Shown: positions 1-11,829 of the stretch, piece by piece | Layout: each line of letters opens with the position of its first letter | How positions within the stretch are numbered: position 1 is the first letter of the stretch | Assembly: GCF_051401765.1 (NCBI RefSeq) | Contig: NC_135071.1 | Span: 19,260,961-19,324,960 of the forward strand | From: Calliopsis andreniformis | Taxonomy: Eukaryota; Arthropoda; Insecta; Hymenoptera; Andrenidae | Length of the DNA stretch: 64,000 nt | Direction: 5' to 3' | The notes under the pieces: generated by a model | The model's database searches: none | The model's input: the letters and a program-made list of their open reading frames with translations, nothing else | Told to the model about the DNA's origin: nothing | Position numbers and translations under genes: made by a program

Positions 1-3000
1 TGAGAGTTCCCTCAAAGCGGAGCAAAGGATCCTCGAAAATGACTGTCGCTTCGTGTGCGCGCTTTTTTCGACCCTTTTCGCCCTCGCGAGAAACAAAACG
101 TCGTTTCGTCTGCGCTGAAGACGCGCGCCTTGGATCAAACAGCCTTTCGCCGACTTTGACACCGCGCTAGGCCTTCGCCTTGGTAGCCTTTCCACCCGCG
201 GGCTGGTCGTCTGATTAATAGGTTGCTCCACCACTAGAAAGATTTCACGGTATTAAAGATGATTCTGTGAATCCTGCGGCGCGCCTCTGACTAGCAGAAT
301 TCGAGCAATCTCTCTGATGGAGGCTCTGCTCCCTGACAAACTACTTTCAATCAGCGAAAGAATACCGCTGCGAGGCGCATTTTCAGATTACCCTTTCTTC
401 AACGCTCGCTTCTTTCTGTATCTCCCCCACTACGCTGACTTTCATATTTAGCTTGGAACATTGACGAATCGTTACAATTTTTTGTTGCATCCCTGAAAAT
501 TCGATAGAGATTTCAAAAAATTCTTTTAGCAACTCTTCTTCCTCCTACAAATATAAATCCTATATTCTAGACCTCAATGAAGGCCTGAAGTTAAATTTTT
601 GAAAAATGTGACATAGGTCGTTTTGCCCTCTGGCCACAGACATGCAGGGTAGCGTAGATTCTTGGTGACGCGAAAGGTATTGGCAGTGGGGAAGGGGTGT
701 TCTTCTCACGAGGATGGGGGGAGCTGTCTTGCCACAGGAGAGGTGGAATAATCGGGTGCAGAGTGTTCGCGAGTCCCCTTCGTCCTGGTCGCAGAACCAG
801 GTCAAGTGTGCTCGTCACAGCGATGACCTTCATGGTGCAGGACGCGGAATTCTTTCCGCACTGCGCACTCGATCTCATTCCTCGAGCGTTCCGCTCTGCC
901 GCGCTAGACGACGTTGTTCAGTCGCCTTTCTCTTGACCTTTCACCCGAGGAATTCTCTTTTCTCTCCCAGCTCTCTGGCTGGCACGAAAGAGCTCTGGCT
1001 ATCGACTGGCAACTTCCTGGCGAGGAAGCCTCCTCTCTGTTGGTACGCTCGATCCGACCTAATTTTTCCCTGCGACCATTTCCGCACGCTTCGACTCCTT
1101 TCTCAAGCCCAGCTTCCGGTGACCGAATCAGCTCGGCTGAATTCTTTGAGGGCTGCTTTGGGTGGGGTTTATCGACTCCTGGAATCATTTTTCGGGCAGT
1201 GTCTATGTGTTTATTCGTTTTGGGTTTTAATCTAGGGCATCCAGGCAACATGAGTTCCTCGATTTTTTTATTTCGAGAGGAGGGAATGAGATAATAATTG
1301 TGGTTTGGTAATCCAGGGTTTTCCAACATTTTCTGAATTATATTTGTTTTTATATGGTATGTATGTTTTCAATATTATTTATGGAAATGAAATACAATAT
1401 TGTTGCTTTAAAATTGAAAGAAATAATATTTTTGATAGAGTTATCTCAGCTGTACTTTATATTGAAATAAATTAGAAGTTGTTTAAACAGAGGTTCAACT
1501 ACTATTTGAGGTACTCGTAGACATACAGAATACTGTTCAGCTTAGTACTATCCAAATATTCTCTTTTCAAAAGCCTCTTTTTTCGTGAAATTCAATATTT
1601 ATCTATAGAGGACTCAGGACAGTTTCAATATTCCAAATAATATTCAGTGTTTCCAATCATTTTGCCTCATTTACCACTTTAAACATTGATGCATGGAAAT
1701 CGTAAAAGGGTGGAATAAACAATCCAAACTAAAAACGAATGTATATGTAACTGGTTCAATGAACAGCCCTCAACCAATTTGCCTCCCTAATATACAAAAT
1801 AAATTCGAGTAATATTACTCTCAGGATGGTCCAATATTTATCTCAAAATATCTTCAAAGAGAGATCTATCTCTGACACTTCCCCATCGTCGAGCTTCGTC
1901 TCAGATCGCAGAGGATATTGCAAAAATAAATTTCCCAGTAGCTACAGAAGACAAAGGTTTAAATCGTCCCTGATATTCCCCAAGCTTGGAGTCCTTAAGA
2001 ATCCAAGGAAAATCTCGCAAGGGTCTAATAGCTCTAACGAACTTACCCCTCTCAGAAATCTTCAAAAGTTTCGAGAGCCCCTCGCCCCCCAGAGAACAGA
2101 GTTATTACCACTCGATTAAGTAACGAAGGGCTCTCTGCGCACCGTTTTTGCAAATGGGAACGAAATTACTGAGGAAAATATCGCGAAAAGTCGAATCACC
2201 GTGACGAGTGCGCAGATCCATTGCTCCATTCGGTGAAACGAGAAATTGGGAGCGTTGTTCGACCCCCAATGAGAGGCAAAGTTAATCCAGCAAATGGATG
2301 CAGTGTAAACGCTCTGTAACCAAAACGATCAATTAAGCCGCGGATAATAGTGTTCGCAAGAAAATATTTGCCGTTAAATAATTGGAACATTTATTTGACT
2401 ACGCTGGGTCTGGTAGACTCCACGTTAATTCGATACAGAGGCTGGAGCGAGATGGATCATGCTATCGGTGAAGCTCGGGGAATGCGCGAGATTAATATCA
2501 ATTACGACCAAAATGGAACAATCTGGGCGGCGCAAAAGCGCCGACGGATCTGCTAGATTATTTATGGATACCTGGCAAATATTTGCAAGGCACACTGTGG
2601 CTCGGAAATATGGAAAACTTGACGAAATTGTGAAAAATCAGTTTTCTTAGGGATCTTTAAATCAGGACACATTCTTATATTCTTAGTCTATTTATTATAA
2701 GGTTTTATACATGAATAGCCAATTTACTTTTATCTTATCTCTTTTTTTCTAATTTCCATTTTCTGGAGCTAGTTCATCTTTCTGAGTGATTTATTTTATA
2801 ATTCTGTACCTGAGAGCCAGACTAACCCAAATGCATTTTTTAAAGAACCTTACTGCTTTCCCTTCGTTTTATTAGAATACTAGGAATTTAGTTAAGTTCC
2901 ATTATAAGTGAAGGAAATTTAGTAATATAAACTCTTTCGAAAACTGTGTTAAAAAATAGGTAATCTCATTTGTTTTTCAGCTCTCCTGAAAAATAATAAA

Positions 3001-4380
3001 AAGGACTTGGGCTCACGTTGGCTCTCGGGTACAGAATTATGGACTTAGAAAGCTGAAAAATGAAGAATAGAAGATTCTATGTCATATACTCAATTGCTTT
3101 TTCACACGTCTATCAAGTAGCAAGAAGCTTGACAGTTTTCGAGCTTCTCAGCCACTGTGCTCCGAATCAAATTGTCGAACGATGATCGTCTGCTTTTCAT
3201 CATCGTATACAGTCTCTTTTCAGATTGAACTTGCCCCGTATTCACTTTGCGCCAGTTTCGCGAACGTATCAGCGAGAAAGACTCGAAATTCGAAGACCTC
3301 GACGACACTCGACGGTCGTTGATCAAAAGAAGAGAATAGTAGAGAGTTGCTCGAGAAGGGTTGCTCTTTGAGAGGCAAGGATTCCTTCGGGATCGCTTCG
3401 TCGTTCGCCTTTGACAATAATCATCGGTCCCCGAGGTGCCTTCGTTGTCCCGTTTTGGAACATCTCATCCTATCGTTTGCCTCGTTCTCTGGAAAACACG
3501 TTAACGCCTGTCCTCGATGTGCAATGAAACATAGCGTCGTTTGTGCCACAGAGCACTGTCTCAGAGTACAGGACACCTTATCCATTCATTTATGATGTAT
3601 TTTTTATGTATACATCTACCCCATATTCAAAATTTTCCACTAAAAATAAATCCCAGAGAAATTATTGCTAAATCATAAAATAGTCGAGACATCCTCCGAG
3701 TAGCTCACCTAAAAAAAATTAACAAAATTGATTTAAGTTCAGATGTCGTCAGCTGAACATCCCAGTATCAAAGGCAGCTTTTACTCTCTATCATAATAAA
3801 AAAATTCTGTCCTCGTACTTTATTCCACCCTAATAAGTGCAGGTAAAATACGGGCGAAAACTCTTTGGAAAAGTCCAAGGACGGGTTCACCCCTTCCCCT
3901 TGCCCTCTCTTGAGCAGTCGACCCTCTCGAGAAATGGCAATTGCCCCGCGTCCTTGTTTACATTAATCAAAAGGTGGGGTTCGAATGGTCGAGGACAAGC
4001 GCTGACCTTTCAGTCTTTCGCGAGACAGCACTCGGGTCTGACGCGTCGTGTGCCTGTCAACATTGACTAAGGCAATGTTTCAGGGTTCGTTGTATGGGTA
4101 GTGGTGACTAGTCTACTGCGAAGCAAGTGAAGGGCTCCTAACAAGCATGACTTTTAACAGTTTTAGTCTTTTTCTGGGAGTATTGTTCTGTTAATAATTC
4201 TCGTTCAATTGATTAGTGCTTTTTTTTCTAACAAAATGGTCTTTTGACGAAATATACGCATAGAGGAATAATTATGTTGGACAGTATAGAGGATTACAAG
4301 ACAGGATAGGTCAGTTTCGACATGCTTAAGAAAAGACGTGACGAGGGGGCAGCGTGAAGGACACTTGGACTGTCCTAGGG
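1..4380. other. No recognisable gene; upstream/intergenic DNA
   Basis: This stretch alternates between CpG-rich DNA (about 1-1250, 3100-3580, 3840-4070) and AT-rich DNA (about 1260-2100, 2640-3060). Open frames of up to about 170 codons occur in the GC-rich parts, but they overlap in several frames on both strands and show no family motif. I therefore read them as chance frames. No repeat array, RNA gene or clear promoter was recognised. If the candidate first exon ending at 4563 is real, this would be upstream sequence. Confidence 0.5.
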
Positions 4381-4474
4381 TGCTTTATGAATGGAATCTC
4401 GAAGAGAAAAGATGAGAAGTGGTGTCATTTGTTCACGATACGCGTAGACTTGACGCAGTTCTCCCTCTCGGTTC

Positions 4475-4563
4475 AGTCGCCAGCGATGACGTTGTGCCGT
4501 GTGGTTTTGTGACGTGTTTGCTTCCTTGTGGAACCGGAGCTCCTCTTGCTGGAGTCTTCGAAG
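4475..4563 (+). other. Candidate non-coding first exon of the LDLa gene
   Basis: A GTGAGT donor follows an AAG at 4561-4563. A TCAGTC motif at 4473-4478 fits the insect initiator consensus, which would place transcription start near 4475. The interval has CRE-like GTGACG words. The first ATG inside it (4486) opens only a very short frame. Both duplicated leader exons further downstream carry branch sites and acceptors, so a 5' exon must exist somewhere upstream. This is the best nearby candidate I saw, but the true exon could lie outside the window. I saw no TATA box and no convincing DPE. The start position is a guess; the donor is what the sequence shows. Confidence 0.25.
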
Positions 4564-4569
4564 GTGAGT

Positions 4570-5449
4570 CTCTTACCCCTATACAATCACTAGACTACAG
4601 ATTTTTACGCAATTGCAGATTTTCACTAATATAGCTAATATAAATATAGTCTGTATTTTACTTGTTATTTGTGGCTTATTTTTGCATGTAATATACGTTC
4701 AAGTAACAAAATCTATCAGAAGTGTCATTCTCTCAATCAGAGGAATCGAATCGACAAGTGCTCTTCGCCGTCCTCCGTGAAATCGCGATTTTTCATGGGA
4801 AGGAACGAGGCTCGCGAGGGTCTCGTAAAAATTTTACACCCCTATCCTTTGAGGGCGTATGTCGACTCGTGGAATCGTCGGGTCCACTGTTGTTGCGTTC
4901 TCCTTTTTCTTGCGTGTCGAGAGGGGAAATATACGACGATTACGCTGGGCCATTTTCGAGTCTGGAGCGGGACGCGTCGGGCAGTAAGCCTCGTCGTAAA
5001 TTGGCCCATCCCTGGGGCCAGCCCCTCGAATTTCTGTCTTGCAGCAGCGCGAGGGACGCCGTACTCGCGCCGACTTATCGGATTTACCTCCGTTTCACGG
5101 ACACCCCGAGGAATTTCATTACCCGCGGCTACTTTTCTACATGCCACCTTTATTCCTTCGAGGCGGTGAATCAGTTTGTCTCTTGCGAGGAGACTGCTTC
5201 GTTTATAGATTTTCTTGGGTGGTTCGTTTGAAGCTTGCAGTAGGCGTGGAAGAGTTTGTGATAGTTGAGGGATGTGTGGGATGGGAAAATGTGATGCGTA
5301 GAATTTTTCTCTGTTTGTGAGGATTTTAAGTGGAGGATATAACTAGAAAGTTACAGGATACAAATTATATGCAGAAATATGCAGCGTATAGAGAGTAAAG
5401 TATAAGATACAGTACAGTGGTAGCGTTAATTTTAGATAGGAACATTGTC
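4570..5449. other. Intron-like DNA, no gene recognised
   Basis: The stretch is moderately GC-rich between about 4730 and 5250, with overlapping open frames on both strands and no recognisable domain. It turns AT-rich before the family A array. Nothing else was supported here. Confidence 0.45.
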
Positions 5450-6745
5450 GATATTGAAGTTGCTGTCATTTGATGAAAAAAAATCGTATGATGGTGAACC
5501 TGGTCTCATTCTAAAGGGCAAAGCCTCTATTTTGACATCCCTGAATTGAATTTGGCGGAAAAAAATTCTTGACTTTGTGACACACCGAGAGGGAGAGGGT
5601 GGTTTTTCCTTGAATGTTCTTCAACTTCAGACGACTCTCAGGAACTTGATAAATTTTTCTCGCTACTTCTTCTGCAGAGATATCAAAGCTGGAACCCTCC
5701 CCTTTCGAACGAGACCAGAAGGAGCGCTCTGCGATTTTTTTTCGCCGAGTTATCGCACCCTGAGTAAAAAGTGAGTCTCCAGCCTCGGAATCGCGCATTG
5801 ATCCAGACCCCGAAAAAGTGGTCCATCTTTGAACTACTGTAGCTCCGCCAAAAAAAATCGCAGGGATGTCAGCCTGGTCTTATTCTAAAGGGCAAAGCTT
5901 CTAATTTTATGCCCCTGAATTGAATTTGGCCGAAAAAAATTCTTGACTCCGCGACAAGCCGAGAGGGGGAGGGTAGTTTTTCCCTGAATGTTCTTCAACT
6001 TCAGACGACTCTCAGGAACTTGATAAATTTTTCTCGCGAGATCTTCTGCAGAGATATCAAAGCTGGAACCCTCCCCTTTCGAACGAAACCAGAAGGAGCG
6101 CTCTGCGATTTTTTTTCGCCGAGTTATCGCACTCTGAGTAAAAAGTGAGTCTCCAGCCTCGGAATCGCGCATTGATCCAGACCCCGAAAAAGGGGTCTAT
6201 CTTTGAACTACTGTAGCTCCGCCAAAAAAAATTGCAGGGATGTCAGCCTGGTCTCATTCTAAAGGGCAAAGCTTCTACTTTAACACACCTGAATTGAATT
6301 TCTCCGAAAAAAATTCTTCACTTCACGGCACACCGAGAGGGGGAGGGTGGTTTTTCCTTGAATGTTCTTCAACTTCAGACGACTCTCAGGAACTTGATAA
6401 ATTTTTCTCGCGACTTCTTCTGCAGAGATATCAAAGTTGGAACCCTCCCCTTTCGAACGAGACCAGAAGGAGCGTTCTGCGATTTTTTTTCGCCGAGTTA
6501 TCGCACCCTGAGTAAAAAGTGAGTCTCCAGCCTCGGAATCGCGCATTGATCCAGACCCCGAAAAAGGGGTCTATCTTTGAACTACTGTACCTCCGCCAAA
6601 AAAAATCGCAGGGATGTCAGCCTGGTCTCATTCTAAAGGGCAATGCTTCTACTCTCTAACCCTTGCATTGAATTTGGCCGAAAAAAATTCTTCCTTCCTC
6701 TACGCACCGAAAAACAGAGGTTAGTTTTTGTTCCTGAAAATTCTT
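5450..6745. repeat. 374-bp tandem repeat, family A array 1
   Basis: The word CTAAAGGG recurs at 5511, 5885, 6259 and 6633, exactly 374 bp apart each time. The first and last units are partial or diverged. Each unit has the same order: an A7-8 tract followed by ATCGCAGGG, the CTCATTCTAAAGGGC block, a GAATTTGGCCGAAAAAAATTC block, a purine block GAGAGGGAGAGGG, TTGATAAATTTTT, CCCTCCCCTTTCGAACGA, then a T8 tract in CTGCGATTTTTTTTCGCC and a spacer back to the next A-tract. The T8 block and the following A-tract block are inverted copies of each other. A frame of about 95 codons is open on the minus strand of several units, but it differs between units at many non-synonymous sites, so I do not call it a gene. 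Confidence 0.92.
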
Positions 6746-8170
6746 CTAGAGGAATTTCTAAAAGCTGCAAACCCCCTTAAATATCTGCAACTAGATGATT
6801 CATATACTGCTGCTAAGTCGTAATTTATCCATGATTGCTATAGTACATGCAGGATGACACAAATTTTTATCTAGGTTCTCTTGATTACCCAGAAGTGTCC
6901 ATTCTTAATTTCCCGCGATCTCAATTGCAAATTTCGGCCACCACAGCGCATTAACAAGGTCGTTCCAGGTAATCCAGTCTAGCTGGAACGGTCATGCAGA
7001 TACAACATGCACTGCTGAGGTAATTGCGTCCTCGGTGGACACACATCGAAGTTATTTCGCGAGATAAAGCGTTCAGCGAGTTCGAGAAAAAAGAGGTGAC
7101 TGGATAATTGAATCGCGGCGAAAACTCAGGTAGCCACGGCAGTCGAGTCCTGTATTTAATTACGCGCGAACGAGTAGATTCTCGCGTGGCCGCGTCTCGA
7201 AGCTCCCCTATGAATACGAAACGAAAGGGAAAAAGGCTACATAAATATAATTGTAACTCGCTGCTCGAGCCAAGGTAAATAGATTTCGAAACTCTGCCGC
7301 GGGGCGAAAGAAAAGAGGAGAATGGAGCGCTGTGACTTGCAACTTTTGTGGCCAGAACGGATCAGCGTGGCCTCGGCAATAGAGAGTTCCCTTTTTGTTA
7401 ATATTACATTATAATTGTAAATTCATTCTGTGTTTCTTACAAGAACATTGAAAAATTGGGCTGGAGATTTTAACAGGATTTTTATTTTCTATTCGTTCAC
7501 AGTATTTCAGGATTTTAATCCCTTATTTAATAAATTATTTAATAATTAGAGAAAGATATTTATTTTTCTTATATTTGTAACTCATTCAACCCATTCAAGT
7601 CTTCGTTGTATTCGTTATTACTAGACTGTGGCTGTTTATGCAAATTCCTGTTCATACATTGAAATTTCTCATAAATTCATAAATACCTGCAGCATAATTG
7701 TAACACTACTCTGCTTAACTATTTGGACATTTTTACACTGTTAGAAACGTGTCAAATATTTGCACTTTCCTACCATTTGAGATGAGATTTGTAGCCAAAT
7801 CTATACTATACAATTTTATTTGGTACATTTCACATATTTCAGTAACGTGAAAGAGTCCAAATACTTATGCACAGTATTTTTTACCATTGAGAAATGAAGA
7901 ACTTAACGATTTAAACCGATAGGTAACCATATTGCTATATGAAGGAAAAAGGGAAATTCTTTGGCGTCCCTTTTTCAGTCTGTGCATCCCTAAAGCGAGA
8001 GAATATTCGTATGTAAAGTAGCTAGATATCGGAAGTGTGTAAACCCGAGGACACCGAATTAATTAGCACACCTGATACCCCTAGGAGGTGAAACGCAAAG
8101 GGGGAGCCAGGACGCAGAGCTTGATTTAACGCGTTTAATTATGCTTCATAATCGATTCATTTCTTTTTGT
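6746..8170. other. Intron-like DNA, no gene recognised
   Basis: The stretch is CpG-rich from about 6900 to 7380 and AT-rich from 7390 to 7990. A short inverted repeat occurs around 6962-6992 (CGTTCCAG paired with CTGGAACG). No coding exon, RNA gene or dispersed repeat was recognised. A T-rich tract leads into the acceptor of exon 2a. Confidence 0.45.
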
Positions 8171-8185
8171 TGCAGAGGGTGTTTA

Positions 8186-8230
8186 ATGTTCCTGAAACCT
8201 TTGGCTGATCCCTTGTGCGCGGTTCCGTGA
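8186..8230 (+). promoter_or_regulatory. Upstream ORF in leader exon 2a
   Basis: A 14-codon frame begins ATG TTC CTG (MFL) at exon nucleotides 11-13 and ends TGA. The context at -3 is T, which is weak, so leaky scanning to the main ATG at 8348 is plausible. The same ATG-TTC-CTG occurs at the same exon position in the paralogous exon at 25347. The frame is in register with the main start but closed by stops. A role in translational control is inferred. Confidence 0.6.
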
Positions 8231-8347
8231 TCGAATCGGTATCGCGTGTGATCGTGGAGTTTCCAAGTTGTTCCTCGCGCGTATCGATAGAGGCGTCGAT
8301 CGGTGAAACGTTCTCGTCTCCTTGAGCTGCGAGTGCTACTCCTCGGC

Positions 8348-8354
8348 ATGAAGG
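8348..8354 (+). CDS. First coding segment (Met-Lys-) of the LDLa protein, from exon 2a
   Basis: ATG AAG G precedes the donor GTGAGT. The G completes an Asp codon with AC at 63430-63431. The in-frame TAG at 8288 rules out a longer in-frame start within this exon. The coding part is only seven bases, so it is supported by the paralogous exon and the quality of the spliced signal peptide, not by its own length. Confidence 0.75.
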
Positions 8355-8360
8355 GTGAGT

Positions 8361-10239
8361 CCTTTGAAATTCTGTCCTCGACTCTGCCTAGGCTTCAAAT
8401 AAAACCTGCGCTATCTGCCAGGCAATTCGAATCACTTGCTGGCCTTCATTTAGATATAGATTATGTTATGTCGTTCGTTTCCTGCTATAATGAAAGAATT
8501 TATTATAAATAGGTGACAAAATGCTTTTTGCTTCAAGTTATACATATTTCTTTTAATTTGAATATTGTTTTAACATAGTTGCTTTCATTTAATTTTCTAT
8601 TTTTTACGAAAAATACAGTTTTTCTATCTGAAAGCTCTTAATCAAAGAGTATACACAAATGTGACCTGCATCATTTTACTTAAAACCTTGAGTGATATTT
8701 AGATCGCAGATCTTTATGCATTTGTGGGAGATTTCAATATTCAAAAACCTGCAGGATGCATGTACCATGCAAAAATGTATAAAATATCGGAAGTTAATAT
8801 TTACAAGATGACGGAGACCTTTAATCGGATTCCAATCCTCGAATGGTATTCATGGAAACAGGAATTTGCATAAAAATCCGCAGTGTAGTGATATCGAGTC
8901 GAAGGCTTTTCGCATGTTAACTAAATAAGCCAAGAAAAGACTCGTCGATCCGTGATCACCGAAAGGTTGAAGGTCGCCTGAGAGTGCCGTGCTCGATGCC
9001 AAAGCTGTTGGACCGAGCGCCGAGCGCAGTTTTAATTTCGACCAGGTCGCTGGGTAATTAGGTTATGCAAAGCAGCTGTTACGACACACCGTCTGTTCGC
9101 GACTGCTGAACACCGCGAGGTCTCGAAATTTTCACCAACTTTCGAAATTTCCCCCGCTTTGCATTTTCCCTCTGTCTCCTGAGAGCTGCGCTATTCGTGT
9201 TCTTCCTCGAAGTCATGGTCTTCTTTCAGGGAAATATAATTTCTGTCGGGCTAATTGCTCCATAAGTTCTGTAGGTGGTCCATGAGACACTTGTCCCCAA
9301 AAACTTCTCGCGAATCTGTACCCAAAGAGGCCTGCAGCAGAGGTTTTTGCAGAGTTAGATAGTCGAGACGATAAATTGGCAGGAGAGAGATTAATGCCGC
9401 GATTAACCTGGTCCAGTCGAAAACGAGCATCCAGATCGTCTGGATAATGGATACCACACGTGCCGCATTTTCTCTCGCGATCTCGATGAATCATCCTCTG
9501 TCCCCCATGACGAGCTTGTGATTTACTGCACTGAATATTCCCTTCTAATTAACGTCAGAGCAATATAGGTAGATTCTATCGAGATAATTAAATTCTCTCC
9601 CTTCTCTTCTCCAATTTCCTGATATTTCATTTTATCGAGAATTTTTCTGTTTGATATTTAAGGAAAATGGTCACCCCTTCCACTTGATTATCAATTGATT
9701 AATAATTCTAATTACTGTTATTGTTGGTCTCCGATTCTGAGCGATCCTTTATCCCCCAAATTCAATAGGCAGTTAATTGTAGAGGGTTGCAGAAGTCGTT
9801 GACGTGGTTGCCGCGCAAATATTTATCCCAGCTCGCTTGGAGACCGCGAAAGTGGCTGTTTAATCTGGCAACTGCTCGCTCGCCTACTTTTTTATATTTA
9901 CCCGCCACTGGTGAAATTAAAATTCCATCCCCGGGGTAAAAAGAGAGGGGCGAGAGTGGCTGACCTTCGAGCTTGAAAATTCGCTTTCCCCGCCCTCTCC
10001 TTCCCAGGCTGTTTTTCCTTTTTTCGGCTCGGCGACACGCTTTTGCTTCCATGGGAAACGCGAGAACCGGAGCAATTAGCGGCTGAAACGACGGCTTTGG
10101 AAAGCAAACGCGGTCCGCTGCGCGAAACGGTGGATTTCGCCAGGAGACTTTGGCTTCCCTCGCTACCGAAACTCCTGGAAACAGGAGTTGTTTGCGAAAT
10201 TGTCCCAGCTAATTCGGATTTTCAGAACGTTTGGTGCTT
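8361..10239. other. Intron-like DNA, no gene recognised
   Basis: AT-rich DNA (8500-8900) is followed by CpG-rich DNA (about 8940-9500 and 9760-10180). Small overlapping frames are present on both strands with no recognised motif. The only notable point is the 20 bp directly after the exon 2a donor, which match the same position after exon 2b. Confidence 0.45.
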
Positions 10240-10440
10240 GATTATCCAGGTAGATGAATTTTTAAATATTCTAATTTTCCAAGGCTTCTATGTTCCTAAA
10301 CTTGGATTTTCCAAGAGTCAGGTTTCCCGAGGCTTGAATTTTCTAAGAGACTCAGATTCTACGAGACTTGAAATTTCCTAAACCTGGATTTTTCAAGAGC
10401 CTCAGATTTTTCCAGAACACTGGGATTGAAAAATATCCAC
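10240..10440. repeat. Degenerate short tandem repeat (about 25 bp)
   Basis: The words CTTGGATTTTCCAAGAG, CTTGAATTTTCTAAGAG, CTTGAAATTTCCTAAAC and CTGGATTTTTCAAGAG recur in order with CAG(A/G)TT between them. The copies are poorly conserved. The pattern looks like an old minisatellite related in style to other AATATTC-rich stretches in the window. Confidence 0.5.
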
Positions 10441-11292
10441 ATATTTAAGTCTGAAAGAAAATTCCTCTCCTCTGGGCAAGTACTTTCACACCCCAGAACC
10501 TTTCAATTTTTTACGATAATAAATTACGTACATATACTCCCCACTGAATCTCATAAAACCTCTGCCCATTGCGCAGGCACTTAGAAAATTGCAGCATAAT
10601 TCGGGGAACCTTCACAGTGGCGGGTCACGAGGCAGAGATATTCGAAGAGGTTCTCTGAGCGGTCGTCCCTCATCGAGGATGACGATGAAAAGAAAATGGC
10701 GTGCAAATTAGCGAGAAATGTTCGCGTTTCGCGGGCTCTCGCCCCCTTTCTCGCCCCCTTTCTCGCGGGACTTGGCGAAGCCAGGCATCGCGTCGCGTCG
10801 GTTAGAACTCGAGGAGAAGGTGGAAAAGTTCCTCTCGCCTGGTGGTCGGAAACCGCGCGGTAATTATTGCGTAACTTGGGCCTGGGACTCTTTGTTAATA
10901 ACGAAAGCCACTCGAGACACGAGTAGATCCGATGTTGAGCACTCGAGAAAGCGTGAACTCGGTGTCTTCGCACTTTCGTTCCTCCATCGACGCGGTTACG
11001 TCTCCACACGGATTTTTCGATCCCCCTCGAAGCCACGCGAAAGTTCGCAACTCGTCCATCGGACTCGCTTCTGCTTTCGGCGAGCTCGAGCGAAAGCTCA
11101 AATATTTGGCAACGCGGTCGCGTGTTCGTTTTTGTCGTCCACTCGTTTCGAGGCTCCCCCTGCACTCAATTTAATAACTTGACGCGGCCCACGCCTTACC
11201 CCACTCCCGTAGCGGAATTCTCACTTTTTCCTCGCGACAATTATACGAGTGTTTTAATCCTCTTGGCTGGAAATTCTGGAATGGTGTCCGTG
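10441..11292. other. CpG-rich intron-like DNA, no gene supported
   Basis: Between about 10580 and 11230 the DNA is GC-rich. A minus-strand frame of 194 codons overlaps plus-strand frames of 154 and 80 codons. Arg/Ser-rich translation in all frames and no domain suggest chance openness from low stop density. No splice-bounded exon was identified. Confidence 0.45.
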
Positions 11293-11294
11293 TA

Positions 11295-11824
11295 TACACA
11301 GTATGTCTAGAAATAAGGGGGATTGATAATGTTTTGACATGTTCAGAGAATGTTAAGGGGGTAGCAAGACGAGGATTAGGGATTTATTCTACTGATTTTT
11401 CTATGTGTCTGACTGGAGACTTATTCTACTGATTCTTGTCTGTGTCTAACTTGGGACTTATTCTACTGGTTCTTCTTCTCTGTGTCTGACTTGGGACTTG
11501 CTCTACTGACACCTCTGTCTTTGACCTGGCCACTGCGCGCCAGTAGTAGAATAAGTCCTAAGTCAGACACAAACGCAAATTCCTCTTACTTTGATATGTA
11601 GACTCACTCCTCGAAATTCCTGACATCTATTGAACACCCTAGATATACCTGAATATGTACGAAGAAACATGGGCGCAAAAGCTCGAGAAAAAGTGTCTTA
11701 TGGATTCCTAATAAAAAGTTTCCAAAAACGACCTAAAAAATTAGACGTTAAGCTAGAAAGCTCTCTTAATCAATGCTCGAACGAATCTATTTCGCAGTTC
11801 CCTACTTTTTGGACATCCTGTGCA
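11295..11824. mobile_element. Candidate miniature TA-flanked DNA transposon (MITE-like)
   Basis: The left end reads TACACAGTATGTCTAGAAATA (21 positions, imperfect), and the reverse complement of the right end aligns to it with a shared core CACAG-ATGTC-A-AAA. Both ends are flanked by TA, the target site of Tc1/mariner elements. The element is about 530 bp and has no transposase. Its interior holds three or four copies of a 35-37 bp minisatellite plus an inverted copy. The ends are imperfect, so this could be a coincidental inverted repeat. An autonomous relative elsewhere in the genome would be needed to name the family. Confidence 0.4.
11384..11570. repeat. 35-37 bp minisatellite, locus 1 (minus orientation plus one inverted copy)
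   Basis: TTATTCTACTG recurs at 11384, 11421 and 11458 with GTGTCTGACTTGGGAC between copies. At about 11540-11567 the same unit appears in the opposite orientation as AGTAGAATAAGTCCTAAGTCAGACAC. The same unit occurs near 30.4 kb and 45.3 kb, with a single copy near 37.55 kb. Confidence 0.8.
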
Positions 11825-11829
11825 TAGGC

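Larger units (their letters stand above)
8176..8354 (+). other. Alternative leader exon 2a of the LDLa gene (5' UTR plus start codon)
   Basis: The exon is 179 nt. It follows a T-rich acceptor ending TTGTTGCAG at 8175 and stops at a GTGAGT donor at 8355. It holds one upstream ATG at 8186 opening a 14-codon frame (stop TGA at 8228), an in-frame TAG at 8288, and the main start ATG at 8348 followed by AAG and one base G, which leaves phase 1. Spliced to 63430, codon 3 becomes GAC and the protein starts MKDSHW. A second copy lies at 25347-25519, with matching acceptor, upstream ATG, GTATCGATAG block and donor. A stretch of 33 bp over the start codon and donor differs at one base between the copies. 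The match between two sites 17 kb apart makes a chance donor very unlikely. Whether this exon is expressed is inference; transcript reads would settle it. Confidence 0.8.

Noticed and set aside
4080..4563. Third leader-exon copy (TTTCAG acceptor-like word at 4078-4083)
   Set aside because: The interval is too long and lacks the shared blocks; only the donor region looks exon-like, so it is kept only as a candidate first exon.
5511..5798. A 95-codon minus-strand frame repeated in several family A units (also 5885-6172, 6280-6546, 35153-35440, 50527-50877)
   Set aside because: The frame is shared because the units are copies. Many differences between units are non-synonymous, other units break the frame, and 374 is not a multiple of 3. 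No sign of protein selection.
10581..11165. 194-codon minus-strand frame
   Set aside because: Overlapped by plus-strand frames of similar length and without any motif.
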